In this document: positions 1 to 12,613 of the stretch, piece by piece | How the letters are laid out: each line of letters opens with the position of its first letter | How positions within the stretch are numbered: position 1 is the stretch's first letter | Assembly: GCF_000275845.1 (NCBI RefSeq) | Contig: NW_006766883.1 | Location: forward strand, 2,501,843 to 2,565,842 | Length of the DNA: 64,000 nt | Origin: Dichomitus squalens LYAD-421 SS1 | Lineage: Eukaryota; Basidiomycota; Agaricomycetes; Polyporales; Polyporaceae | Direction of reading: 5' to 3' | Position numbers and translations under genes: made by a program | Notes under the pieces: generated by a model | What the model was told of the DNA's origin: nothing | Databases searched by the model: none | The model's input: only the letters and a program-made list of their open reading frames with translations

Positions 1-2904
1 TGTAGTCCGCCGCGGCGAGCTCCGTGTCCTCGAGCTGGTACTCGTCCTCGTAGCCCTCCTCTTCGGGCTCGCCAGTCGTGGGATCGAGCTCCTTGCTAAC
101 AAACTTGAGGATGCACTGGAAGGACGCCTGGGCGTACTCTTCTGGATTGTCGCGCGTGAAAGACACATATACAATGCCGGGTGATGTCGTGGCCGTGAGC
201 GTAGGGACGGGGATGATGAAGTCTTCTGTGAGACTGGAGTCGGCTTGCGTCTGCATGATGACGGAAACCTGCTCAAGGACAGTGTCTGGAATAGTGTTGG
301 ACACGTTGAACTATGGAAGGCGTCATGAGACAAACGTAGATATGTACAGCGATGCGTGAACGCATACCTGGAATACGACGTGCTCCTTGAATATGTGCTT
401 GACCACAGACACCTGATACTCGGTCTCGCTCTCCGTGAGGGGAGCAGGCTTGGTGCTGCTGTTGAGCACCGGCCCGTATGACGCAAGCTCGGGCACCTCC
501 GCCAGCTGCTGAGCGTAGTTGGACTGGGTCTCTGCAGCGGAGGGAGGCGGCGGCGTGGCGGCCTTCGATGATGAAGGAACGCCGATGGTCTCCAGGGTGC
601 TTGGGCCTGAGTACTCTCCTTAGCTTCTGACAATAGAACACAGAAGGATAGATGACGTACGCGCAGATTCCTTCGCAGCCTGTTCTCTGCTGACCTTGGG
701 TATATCCGTAGCATCGAAGGGCTGATCTTGTGCATCAGGGTCGCTGATGTAGGAAACCAATTTTGACTCGAGAGCGGAAAGGGAGTAGATGGATTCTGCA
801 ACTGAGTCAACGCTACGTCTGATCTGCAATAGGAGTAAAAGAGCACCTTCTTTGATGTAAGGCTGCACGAGTGGCGGCTCCTCATACACCTTCAGATAGA
901 GTGCAGCGCGGTCGCGGACCTCATCATCGACATCATCAAGGCACCTACGCCAGAAGTGAGTAGATGTTGACGCAATGTCACGTTTATCGTCCAGCTCACC
1001 GGTTAAGGAGCACGTGAATGCTCTTCCCGAGCTTCTCGTCCAGGTTGTTCAAGCCAAACTTCGCCAAGCTGGACACAGCAGCCGCACGAACCGTCGCATT
1101 CTCGAGCACGACCCGGTTGTAGATGAACCGGATGTACTTCGTCGGGTTCGGCGCCTTGGGACCCTCAACGCCAAGCAAGTGGAGGATGCGAACTGAGAGC
1201 TTCGTGAACTCGCAGTCCTCGATAAATTCGCACAGGTGCGAGAGCGCCTGCTCTTTGCAATCCGCGATGAACTTGATCATGTCGAAGATCGCCTCGACCA
1301 CCGCGCGCTTAAAGTCGTAGCCGCCCTCGTCGCGAAGCACTCCTGAGAGGAACGCGAGCATCGACTCGTGCTTGGCCGGGAACTTGAGGCAAAGCGAGCG
1401 GATGGCATCGACGATGATAACCTTGAACTCGTCGCTGATCTCGCTCATGAAGCCGCTGATCTGCTTCATGAGGCGGTCAACGGAGGCTTCGTTGCCCGTC
1501 TTGAGGAGAGTCGTGATGGCATAGGTCGCGACACTGCGGTTCGGGTCCGAGATGAGGTTCTCGAGGTCAATATTGCAGGCAGCGACACTTTGCGGGTGGG
1601 TGACGGCGAGTGCGGCCAGAGTGCGGGTGGCAGCGAACTTGAGCGTGGACTTGGGTGAGGAGAGGAAGAGCTGGAGAACTACGATGGCGAGTCAGAGTGA
1701 ACCATGGTTTACTTGAGAGAGGACTCACCAGCAATAGACCGAGTGAGCTGGGCGGGGGTGACGTTCCTCATCTCGCAGATTACCCGTGCAGCCTCGAGGT
1801 TGACCATGTCGCTTTTGTGACGGAGCCAGCCTTCCAGAAGGTCAAGCATCTGTCTCTGGACGCTACATGCCGGCGTTAGGATATCGTTCACTAATACGAC
1901 TCAGTAAGAGCACGTACTTCGGGTCCTCCTCCATGACCTTCGCCGCATATCGGATGAGCATACACAGCGCCATCGGGTTCTTTAGCGTGGTCCCCGCACC
2001 GGACTTGCCTCCACCCAACTGCTGGATCATCTTCGTCACCGCCATCCGGTCCTGCTGCCTAATCGCATACAGCAGCCCAAGCGCATGATACTGCGTGACA
2101 TAGCTCGTGGACGGGATCGGCTGGTACCCCGTGTTCGAGCTCGACGACGAGCTGCCCCAGCCCAGATACCCCCCGCTGGAGCTGCCCGAACCGAAGAAAG
2201 ATGACGACTTGGCGTTGACCGCCTCCTGCGCTTCGTTCACCCATCGCTTCACGACGTCCTTGGCGTTCGGGAAGAGGTGGTACGCCGAGACAAGCGCGGC
2301 GGATGAGATGGATGGGTTCTTGTCGACGATAGCGGCCTTGAAGAAACGCTCCACACCTTGTGCCATGGAAGGCTACCGTTCAGTCTTAGCTAACACCCTT
2401 GTGAATGTGACAGGCGGTAGCAGGAGGGACTCACGTCGATGATGCGGGCGAGAGCACGGATAGCATTCGGCCGGTAGATGACCTCCGAATTGGGCTGCAT
2501 GTCTTTCATGATACTGGCCGTAACCATAATAACATCCTCTGCAGTCAACGCAAGTTCCTTGATCGCGAGGTAAACCATTTGGCGCAAAGCACTCTGTCGA
2601 GACGAAGCCATCAGTCCAGCCTGTACTTCCCAGAGAACTGCTCGGCTGTGTCCAAGCAGAACAAGATACGCACGTCCTTGTGCTGGAACAGCTTCGTCGT
2701 GCCAAAGAACAGCGTCGTTGCTTCCTGTGTATTGAATGTCTCCCCAACATAGAGGAGGTACACGATGCGCGTGAGCAGAGCTCTGCACTTGCGCGGGCTT
2801 ATGGGGGACTCATTGAAGACGCGGGCCTCCTGGATGATGGTGGTCTTGTTGTTGTAGTACGTGCTGAGCCCGCTCTCCTCGTCCTTTTTCGTAGCGAAAG
2901 CCAT
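1..2904 (-). CDS. SEC21: Coatomer subunit gamma (gamma-COP), C-terminus off the left edge
   Basis: Gamma subunit of the COPI coat, which acts on the cytosolic face of Golgi membranes in retrograde Golgi-to-ER transport. The start at 2904 gives [12 protein letters not shown], followed by the family hallmark [16 protein letters not shown]. Exons then read through helical-repeat segments, for example [39 protein letters not shown] and [20 protein letters not shown] linker rich in Pro, Ser and Thr (about 430-600) leads toward the C-terminal appendage domain, which begins near 360 and runs off the window. A Ser/Gly-rich insertion (about 2115-2200) follows the sequence [10 protein letters not shown]. 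Several introns are visible, for instance around 2390-2440 and 1690-1730. The stop codon is not in the window. The family assignment is secure; exact exon borders were not all checked. Confidence 0.93.
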
Positions 2905-4341
2905 GGTGGAAATCGAGGAGACGAGCGCGCGCGGCGGACTCAAAGCGCGACGTGGAGGGAGGGATTGTGCGGAATCTTGACCGGCGCCCACACATCATCC
3001 TAACTCACCGCCACACGTGGCCCACCCTCCGCGCGCGGTTGCCCAGTACATCGTATCTTTCCGAGAACATTTCGCCGAGTTGCAGAGTGCGCAAGCAATG
3101 CCGAAAGCACTAACGTCCAAATTTGAGATGCACAATTTATGATATACTCGTTTATATAGACGAACACGCGATCAACAAAACACAGCGACAGATACTACGC
3201 AGTAAAGGACAGGGAAAGGCACGATACTCGCGAGCTGCGGGGACGAAGATGTGACAATGATGAGGATGATTTGTGAGGTGTTCACGATATAAGAAATACA
3301 ACGGGGATCAAACCGCGCCTGGTCTCCGACGTCGCTGCCCGCTTCGCTCTAAACACGTCCGCTCCCACCAACCTACCAGCCTCCTCCTACCGCGGCGTGC
3401 TCCCCCCACTCTACCCATCGATGACCTGCCTCCTGCAACCATCCACCCTTCCTGACCAGACGCGGCGCCCTCTCTCTGCCAGCGCGCCCTCAACGGCGAC
3501 CCAATCGCAAATCGGGATCGGGCTCCGAAGAGGTGGAGGAGAGAGGATCCAAAGGGCGAAGTAACGAGATCCAGCAACGTGACAACGAAGCACTATACGA
3601 GAGAGAAAATGGGGGGGATGAAGGAAATATCAACGAGGGGATGGCGCGCTGGCGCGCAGTGGGCGTATTAGGAGCGGCACGAGGGAGGTTGCGAGCGAGA
3701 AACGTATATACAGTGGAAACGTGATCAGGGGCGTGATGATGCGTGTAATGTGGTGTGGACGTGACCGCTCTGGTCGACGATTGCGAGAGTGTGAGGGGGG
3801 AGTCATCACGTAGTACGGCGCAAGGGGGAATCGTATCATGCGAGAGGAATGAGGCGGCCCACCCTGGAACGACTTCGGCAGTGAGGCCGGCAGAGGGGGC
3901 GTGAAAGGAAACAGCGTCCGTACGAAACCGAAACGTGGGGCAACTCGGTCGATGAGCGTGTGGGGTGTGCCCTTGAAGCTAGCACCCCGATCGCAAAGTT
4001 GGCGTGTCCGGGAGATCGAACCTGTTGACGAGGGCGAGTTGTTGGACCATCTCCGTGAGCGCGATCCGGGCCGACCGTCCTAGAGAGGAAGGCTAGGGTC
4101 TGCGCGATCGTCCATCCACCGCCTGCACGTCTTGCTCTCGGCGTACTCCAACTCCTGCGAAACGTCCACCTGTCCACGCGACCGACGCGACCGACCAATA
4201 ACATATCCGACATCCAATGGATCCATACCAATGGCGGCAAACCTATACCGAGCGCTGATGCATCTACCCTCCGCCCCCCATGCTCGGTCGGACCCGGACG
4301 TGCTTTGACAACGACTTCCCCGTCATGATAGAGGAAACCGT
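2905..4341. other. Intergenic region between gamma-COP and casein kinase
   Basis: Holds the promoter of the minus-strand gamma-COP gene next to 2904 and the 3' untranslated region of the casein kinase next to 4342. Open frames here overlap on both strands, contain low-complexity Arg/Pro/Ser stretches and resemble no protein I know. I see no gene, tRNA or clear repeat. Confidence 0.6.
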
Positions 4342-5375
4342 TTACCAGTGCTCGTCACGTTGGCGCATGGGACGCTGCTGGCCGACGGCACCTGCGGCGG
4401 CTGCGGCCTGCTGCTGTTGGCGAGTGTGGGAACGCAGCCTATGCGGAGTAAGTAAAAGTGGGCGAACCTTCAGTTACGCCGGAACTCACATCCTGTCGCT
4501 GACGCGGTGCTCCTCTTCCTCCTGAAGGACCTTGCGACGGTTAGCGGCGACCTTGTTGCTGGAGCTAGCGCCTTCGTCCAACGCTCGCTGCATGCTCCAG
4601 TCGAAGACGTAGTCGTACTGATAGCCCTCGCGGACGAAAAGGTCGCGGAAAAGCTTGCGGAGGTAGGAGTAGTCCGGCTTGTCATCGAAACGGAGCGCTC
4701 GCGTGTAGTTCAGGAATATGCCAAACTCATTGGGGAAACCACGGCACAACAGGTCGGTCGGAGTGGTCATCTTCTTCTCCATGATCCGGTCATATTTCTG
4801 CTTCTTCGTCGCAGCCTTGAGGCCCTGCCAAGGAAGGGAACCACGGAGGAAGTACATGAGCACGTAGGCGAGGGACTCTAGGTCGTCTCGACGGGCCTGC
4901 TCAACACCCAAGTGGGTGTTGATGGAGGTGTAACGAGCGGTGCCCGTTAGGTTCTTGTTCTCCCTGTAGGGAATGTGGAGATGGGTCTTCGGGTCGCGGT
5001 ACTTCTTCGCCAAACCAAAATCGATAACGTTGACCTGATTGCCACGCTTGCCGATGCCCATGAGGAAGTTGTCGGGCTTGATGTCGCGGTGGATGAAGTT
5101 ACGCGAGTGGATGTACTCGATACGGGAGATCTGCAATGACGTGGCAGTAAGACGATCCGATAAAGTGGCCGCATATGAAGTCGTGGGGAAAGAGTCTACT
5201 TACAAGCTGATCAGCGAGGAGCAGCACAGTCTTCAGACTGAACTTCCGGTGGCAGAAGTTGAAAAGGTCCTCGAGAGAGGGGCCGAGAAGGTCGATCACC
5301 ATGGCATTGTAGTCACACTCCGTCCCAAACCAACGGACAAAGGGGACACCGACACCACCCGCGAGAGTCTTGTAG

Positions 5376-5410
<35 letters not shown>

Positions 5411-5617
5411 CTTGACTGACTCGAGCTTGATAGCCACTTCTTCCCCGGAGATGATGTTGATCCCGAGGTAGATGTCACCTACAATGTTGTGTTAGACGAG
5501 CCGTACACTCAGAGGCCAGATTCGCGACGCACCGAAGGAGCCCGAGCCAATTTTCTTGCCCAACCTGTACTTTCCACCCACGCGGAGGTCGAGGCGGTGC
5601 GAAGAGGAATCGGCCAT
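4342..5617 (-). CDS. Casein kinase 1, Hrr25/CK1 delta-epsilon type
   Basis: Serine/threonine kinase of the CK1 family. Relatives act in DNA repair, vesicle traffic, the cell cycle and ribosome maturation. Exons 5617-5533, 5478-5204, 5130-4490 and 4438-4342 join in frame to a 365-residue protein starting [20 protein letters not shown]. Visible motifs are the glycine loop GSGSFG, the ATP lysine in VAIKLES, the catalytic loop [21 protein letters not shown] (the metal-binding DFG), and the CK1 signature [16 protein letters not shown] in place of APE. The last exon adds a short tail with QQQQAAAAA and ends QRDEHW. There is no C-terminal Cys pair, so the plasma-membrane Yck type is unlikely. All introns are GT-AG. 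Confidence 0.95.
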
Positions 5618-7757
5618 CGATGTTAGAATTGGATGTGATTGAGTCTGAGGAAAGTTTGCGATGAGTGATTGAGCAAGCCTGACAAGGAGGGAAGGAGGGA
5701 AGGAGACGAGAAGGTGGAAGGAAGCGGCTTAAGAGGGCAAAAGGGGGAGGTGGGGGGCGAGGCGGGTTGAACAGCGAGGGCATCCTGGGAACGCCCAGCA
5801 CAGCATCGGCGCAGCCGCCTACAAAGGGCTCAAGAAGGACGCTTTCATGGGCCCGCGAGATAGCAAGGATCTTTACGTAGGGTGCGGCGTGGTCGGCAGG
5901 AGACAAGGCCGGAAGGTGTGTGGCTACCTCGAGGTGGCGAGGGCGGGCTGAGGGGGCTAAAGTACGAAAACCTGAACAAAAACGGCACTTACAGAGAACT
6001 GAGAGAACTGATGGGTTGAAGAAGATGTTGAGGGGGAGATGCGAGAGCGGGAAGGGGCGTATATATGGAGGAAGGAAGGGGTTCGAGTACAAGGGCAGGA
6101 GGAAGAGGACGAAGACAGCGCAGCTCAGGTGGCGGGGCCTGCCCCGTGGGAACATTGGCCAACCAGAATAGGCGCCCAGAGACCACGCCATCCCATCGAT
6201 TGCTGTCCCCGCCGTCGTCGCCGTCGCTTCACCCCGTCCATCTCGTTTCTCCCGCCTCTTTCTATGCCTCTCGTCTCCGATGCATATTTGTATGTTGTTC
6301 TATCTCTCGGTGTACTTCCGCTGGTTTTTGCTACCGGATTTGTCGACCTTGCATCTCCCAGGCCCGAGCGCCTGACGAGAATATTACGCATCCAGCGTCC
6401 TGCTTCACCGACCCTCCTCCATCCATCGAGGTGTCGGCGAATGGCATCGGGCTGCCTTCTGCGCTGCTGCATATCCCGCAGACCCGCACTGGGCCTCCGG
6501 CGGCGCGATCCCCTACGTCGCATCATTTTGACCGGCGCGCAGGAAGACTGTGTCCGCGCTTCTGTCGGCGGAACCTTTCCTGTACCGAGTGCGTCTGTCC
6601 TCCGACCGGTCTGCCCTGTCGCCAGCGCGCCAGCCGCTGTTTGAATGGCTGTGAACACTTCCCCGGATCCTGCTGATGCATCTCGTGACAGCCACCATCG
6701 TCATCACTCCGCTCGCGGCTTCACTGTAGCCTTGGTCGCCACTCCATACATCCCGGTTTGTTGACAGTCAAGTACTTCTTGCCGATGATCTGTCTGGTTG
6801 CTGCTTGACCCTTCTAGCTTTCGGTCCTGCTTTGGTTCTCATGGCTTCCCAACTGCGCCCTTCAAGCTCATCGGTGGATATTTTTGGATTTGCTCTTGCG
6901 ACTTCTCCTCATTTCTCGTTACTCCACATGTGCCCTCTTGTCGTTTGCTGCGACATTCCATCAAGCTTCGGATAGGCGTGTAGGCATGCATGATCCATTG
7001 CTATGGTCCAGCATTCTCGTGCGGATGCCCGTGTTGCCGCTGGTGACCCTGCTATGCCGTGGACGCTCTCCCAGACAGGAGGTGTGAAGAGAAGCTCGTG
7101 TCAGGTAATCGATGCCTTGGCTCACTTCTGTCCACCTCTTGTTCTCACAAGGCGTCTAGCTCTATATTGTCCTCATCGCAACCGTTTGCTTGTCGTAAGC
7201 GTAGACTCAAATTCAATTGCAAGCACTCGTTACGGTCAACATCGAAGACGGTGTCAGCATGTCCGCGCGGCATGCATCGCTGCGCGCTAGTCGTTGGATG
7301 TGTGCGCGTGCCTGGTTTCAGTACATGGCAACGTGTCCTCCGCGTCTAAACATATAGTGGCTAGACAATTGACGAGTGCTGTAAGGTGCTGTATGCTAGT
7401 ACTATACTCAGTGCGCACAGAACAAATCCGCCACAAGTGTGAATAGGAAACGGTCCTAGAGAGGTCAGCAACGTCGCTGATGGTGCCAAGAGCGAGGCGG
7501 CGTTGGACGGCCGGATTTGAAGCACTGGTGCCGAAAGCGGGAAGAGAGCGATCTTCCCGTTCACAGCCAGTTGCTTCCCTCTCCCAAACGACGACCTCCT
7601 CCACCCCACCCCGGGCCTCGTCTCTCTCGCTCGTCCCCTGGCGGTTCCGTGGTGCAGAGCAGACTCTCATTCTTTACACAACACACTCCTTCTCGGTTCA
7701 AGTCCGTCCCTTCGCTCCCTGTGACAGGCCTCGTCGTCTCCCCAGCCACAATAAGAA
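5618..7757. other. Long divergent intergenic region
   Basis: About 2.1 kb between the divergent casein kinase and chitin synthase starts, so it must carry both promoters and 5' leaders. Open frames overlap heavily on both strands with no protein-like composition. A TATATA stretch lies near 6058-6068. Pyrimidine-rich tracts occur near 6200-6260 and just before the chitin synthase start. No further gene is supported; untranslated exons could lie here but cannot be proven without transcripts. Confidence 0.55.
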
Positions 7758-10700
7758 ATGTCTTATCACCAGCAAATTCCTCAACACGACCCGTACGCAA
7801 ACGCGTATCCTGACTACCCCCCAGCTGCCCCCCAGCCCCACAATGCCTACAACAACAATCCCACCGCGCACCTCGCCCAGCAGGCCATGCAGCAAGACTA
7901 CTCGTTCGACCAGCACTCCAACTGGGACGCCAAGTCCTACAACAGCAGCTACGCCGGCTCCCAGGCGCATCTCAACCCACACGAGATGAGCCAGGTCCAT
8001 GCACCGCCCATGCCGACGATGCCCTACCAGGGCATGGGCAACTACCCGCCCCAGCAGCGCCCTGGCATGCTCCGCGAGCAGAGCTCAGGCTATTCTGTCG
8101 CGCGCGACAAGCTCATGAAGAGGCGGTCGGTGCGCCACGTCGAGCTGCAGCAGGGCAACCTCGTCCTGGATATGCAGGTCCCGTCCCACATCGTGCCGAA
8201 GGGTATGGAGAAAGCCGAAGAGATGACCAAGTTACGGTACACGGCCGCGACGTGCGACCCGGACGACTTCATGCGCAACAAGTACACGCTCCGGCCATAT
8301 CTCATGGGCCGCAGGACGGAGTTGTTCATCGTGATGACCATGTATAACGAGGACGAGGTGCTCTTCGTCCGCACTATGAACGCGTATGTTCGCTTTTCCT
8401 CCTCCTCGCGCTATTTTTGCAGTCATGCGGGTAGCGGGTGCAGTTTGCTGAATGCAAGCCCTCTTTCAGCGTCTTGAAGAATATCGCGCACCTTTGCAGC
8501 AGGACTAAATCGAAGACTTGGGGTCCTGACGGCTGGAAGAAGGTTGTTGTCTGCGTGGTGTCTGACGGTCGGAGCAAGATCAACAAGCGCACCTTGCAAG
8601 TGCTCACGCTCGTGAGTATTCTCCATATCCTGTCGGAGTAGCGACAGATGCTGGACTGCGTACAGATGGGTTGCTACCAAGAAGGTATCGCAAAGGATTC
8701 AATTGGTGGCAAGGACGTGACTGCACACATCTTCGAGTGAGCGCGACGCACTCTAATCCTAATTGCCAATCGCGTTAACTACTCCCCCAGGTACACCTCC
8801 AACGTGATCGTCACCGAACGCGGTGAAGTCTCGCAGAGTGCTTGCCCTGTGCAGATCATCTTTTGTCTGAAGGAGCAGAACAAGAAGAAGCTCAATAGGT
8901 TCGTTGGCATGCGATGTGATCGCAGTCTGTGATTGACATACGGCCACTAGTCACCGCTGGTTCTTCAACGCGTTCGGTCCCCTTATCCAGCCAAACGGTC
9001 GGTACTACCCGTCGCGCTCTGACACAAACATTCGATACTGATGTTATGTGTGACCAGTTTGCGTCCTTCTTGACGTCGGTACGAAACCCACCGGCACCTC
9101 CATCTATGAGCTTTGGAAGTGTAAGTGGACGCGATGACAGCCACAAGTCGTATGCAATCTGACTCTTACTTAGGTTTCGACAAGCATTCCGGCGTCGGCG
9201 GCGCTTGCGGAGAGATCTGTGTCGATACTGGCAAGGGCTGTTCCCTTCTCCTCACCAGTCCGCTCGCGGCATCACAGAACTTTGAGGTATGCGGTGATGG
9301 CCGGACTTGTGCGCCGCAAATGCATGGAAGCTGACATCTCATGCGCACACAGTACAAGATGTCGAACATCCTAGACAAGCCCTTGGAAAGCGTGTTCGGC
9401 TACATTTCCGTGCTTCCCGGTGCCTTCTCTGCATATCGGTACAAGGCCCTCCAGAACGGCCCTGACGGCAAGGGTCCGCTTGCTTCCTACTTCAAGGGCG
9501 AGACGATGCATGGCGCAGGTTCGGACGCTGGATTGTTCGGTACGTATTCAGTACATCTGAGTTCCTCGCCTTCAAGGTGCTCACCGTGGCTGTCTGTCCA
9601 GAACGCAATATGTATCTTGCCGAGGATCGTATCCTGTGCTTCGAGATTGTGACAAAGAAGCGCGAGTCTTGGGTGTCAGTATCGGATAACGTATCTCCCA
9701 TGATCGGTACTAACGCTCTTGCTACAGGCTGAAGTATGTCAAGAGCGCGAAGGCGTCTACTGATGTGCCCACCACGGTCCCCGAGTTCATCTCCCAACGC
9801 CGACGCTGGCTGAACGGTTCCCTGTTTGCTTCCGTGCACGCAACTGTGTTCTGGTGGCGCATCTGGACGTCCGGACAGGGCTTCTTCCGCAAGATCCTCC
9901 TCCAACTCGAGTTCATCTATAACGCGATCCAGCTCGTGTTCACCTGGACCTCCCTCGCCAACTTCTACCTCGCGTTCTTCTTCCTGGTCTCCTCGGCTAC
10001 CTCTGACGTCAACACCGATGCCTTCAAGTTCCTTGCGAAGGGTGCCGGTCCCGACGTCTTCGAGGTCTTCTTGAAGCTCTACCTCGGTCTCCTGTTCATC
10101 ATCCTCGTTTGTTCACTCGGCAATCGCCCCCAGGGCTCGAAGTGGACATATACGGTCTGTATAGTCCTCTTCGGCCTGTGCAATGTCATCACGCTCTGGT
10201 GTGCTGGCTATACCGTTTACCTCGCGGTGCCGCACACGGTTGCGGGCTGGAAGGACTTCCCCCAGTACGTTCATCTCGTTCTAGCTCACCCGTGACAGGC
10301 ATTGACGTTACCATGTGCCGCACAGTCTGGTCGAGACGAACGCTACCTTCCGTGACATCGTCATCTCGCTTGCGGCAACTTATGGCCTCTACTTCGTCGC
10401 TTCGTTCATGCACTTTGAGCCCTGGCACATGTTCACCTCGTTCCTCCAGTACATGTTCTGGCTTCCTAGCTGTGCGTACCGCCCTCGCTTCTGCTATCCT
10501 TGCGTTCCCGCTGACAGTTCCATGCCTTGTCCAGACGTCAACATTCTCAGTACGTAACGAGCCCCAGCGGTCACTACGCCACCCCTACTGACAGTGATTC
10601 ATAGTGATGTACGCCATGTGCAACCTGCACGATGTCACCTGGGGTACCAAGGGTGACAACGGTTCGGCGAAAGATCTCGGCGGCGCAAAGAAGGTCAACA

Positions 10701-11173
10701 AGGACGGCAAGGAGGTCATGGAGGTCGAGCTCCCCACCGCGCGCGAGGACGTGGACCAGGTCTGGCAGGCGTCCCGCACTGCGCTGTCGTTCAAGCCCCC
10801 AGAGGAGAAGGAGCACCGTGACGCGGCGACGAAGCAGGCCGATCACGACCGCAACAGCCGCACGAACGTCGTCTTGGCCTGGGTCGGCACGAACATCCTT
10901 ATGATCCTCGTCTTCACGTCGTCGGCGTTTACCAAGTTTGTGAACGACCACGTGCAGTCGACACAGGGCGCAGCCTTCAACCCTTACTTGACGTTCCTCT
11001 TCTGGGCCTTGTGAGTACTATTCCTCCCTACCCTTCCGCCTCCCTCATGTGTGTGCCCGAAGTCGAATGGGGTGCTGATGATTTGGTTCTTCACTCTTCA
11101 CAGGGCCGGTCTTTCCGCCATTCGCTTCTTCGGCTCGTTCTCGTATCTGCTACTCCGTCTTGTGGGTCTGTGA
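7758..11173 (+). CDS. Chitin synthase, division I (class I-III)
   Basis: Integral plasma-membrane glycosyltransferase (GT2) that makes cell-wall chitin from UDP-GlcNAc. The start at 7758 gives a cytosolic N-terminus rich in Gln, Pro, Tyr and Asn. The chitin synthase core follows across about ten small introns: [49 protein letters not shown] and the catalytic signature [14 protein letters not shown] cluster of membrane helices comes next (about 9900-10480 and again near 10880-11170), with the conserved block [15 protein letters not shown] between. The last intron joins FWAL to [12 protein letters not shown], and the stop is 11171-11173. One internal exon (10535-10549) is only 15 nt. There is no myosin domain, which excludes classes V and VII. 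I lean toward class III but cannot separate the division I classes by eye. Confidence 0.95.
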
Positions 11174-12613
11174 TAGTCCGACATCCTAATTATTCGTATT
11201 GCCTCGCGATTCTCGTTACCCTTGCTTACACCCCTACTACCCTCTTCTGCTCGAGTCTGTACTTAGAGCTGGCCCTTCCTCCGTTACCGCAGTTTGATAG
11301 GTAGTGAACGATTCGTTGTATCTTGTACGTATACGGTTACCCCATCCGTTCGTTCTTCGGGTCTCTCCCTCCCTTTACCCAATACCGTCGGCGCGAGTAC
11401 TACCTGGCAGATGTGATTCGCTGGTTCGGTGCACATATGATGTTACGGTATATTGTGGCGACTTTGTTGGTGGGTGGTCGGCCCTCCGGCGCGAGGCGAT
11501 CGGACTTGTTTGTATATGCTGCCTGAATATGTACTTGGAGGGATACCCTGACACCGCCGGGTGACAACTGGATCCGTCAGGGATCGGATTAAATTTGTTC
11601 GAGGGCGGTGCGTATTACGAGACATGTCGTGGCTGTTCGCCAAAGGCACGGGAAGCTGATATGTTCAGGAAGGTTGAAGACCTTCCCCGATCCCAGTCAG
11701 TGCCTGTTTGCGGACATGTCGGATCTTTGGGAAGGTCCGAAGCAATTATATGCTTTGGATGCCGAATGAGATTCCGTGAGGTGTTCGACAGATGTGTAGA
11801 TACTGCTGCAGCGCCTATGGATGGAAACAACATTGGACATATGTTCACATAGTGGGGTTTACAGTAGCCACCACGCGCGTCCTGCGATCGGGCTTCGCCG
11901 ACGCCCGCTCCATACCGCCCTGTCCTCTAGCCACATACACAGGTCTTACCAATAGTAGTCGTCCATTGAAACCATTCTTGAGGCCCGGAAACGTACGTAT
12001 TCGCAGTGGCAGCCTTCGGAATTGCGTGGATCGTGAGGGTGCGGACGCCCCGCGACGGGCCTGCCGGGGCCCGCTGCAGGGAGCGGAAGGACACGTTCCG
12101 TGTGGAGGGCGAGTGTGAACATGGGTTGTGAGCGTGTACTCGAAAGTCGCTGGTGGAGGCAGGACGCCCCCGGGTCCGGGAGTCGTCCCACCGAGCAGCC
12201 GCCACAAGACCCCAGCTGCGCGATGCTTCAAAGCCTGCAGCAGTCGTACCACCGTCCACTTCCCCCCATCGTCCGACGCGCCCCGCCCACTGTCACCCGC
12301 CGACGTCTTCGCGTCGTCCCCAACTCATTTCCGCCGGCTGCGAGCAGCGAATGGGAGGGAGTGGTTTGCGAACCCCAGCAAAAGTGGTCACAAACGGGAT
12401 CGGCTATTCTCTCATCTCCTTCGGCCTTCCGGGCTCTGTAGTATCGACGCTCTGCATCCGACTATATACCTCCTCTTGCGTGGCCGGTGCTACTCAGTCG
12501 TTTCCGAACCTTCCGGACAGGGATCGCGCTTCCGTTCAGGGCTCCCGAGTGCTCCGCTACCGATACCACCACCACCATAGTTCCAGGAGACGATACCTCC
12601 CACATCACACGCC
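11174..12613. other. Intergenic region, chitin synthase to pantothenate kinase
   Basis: Contains the 3' untranslated region of the chitin synthase and the promoter of the pantothenate kinase. A TATATA element at about 12463-12468 lies some 145 nt before the kinase ATG and is a possible TATA box. Open frames near 11850-12250 overlap on both strands and look like GC-rich shadows. No gene is supported. Confidence 0.55.

Noticed and set aside
6039..6676. Three overlapping open frames of 177-203 codons
   Set aside because: They overlap in different frames and strands in GC-rich promoter DNA, with Pro/Arg/Ser-rich random-like sequence.
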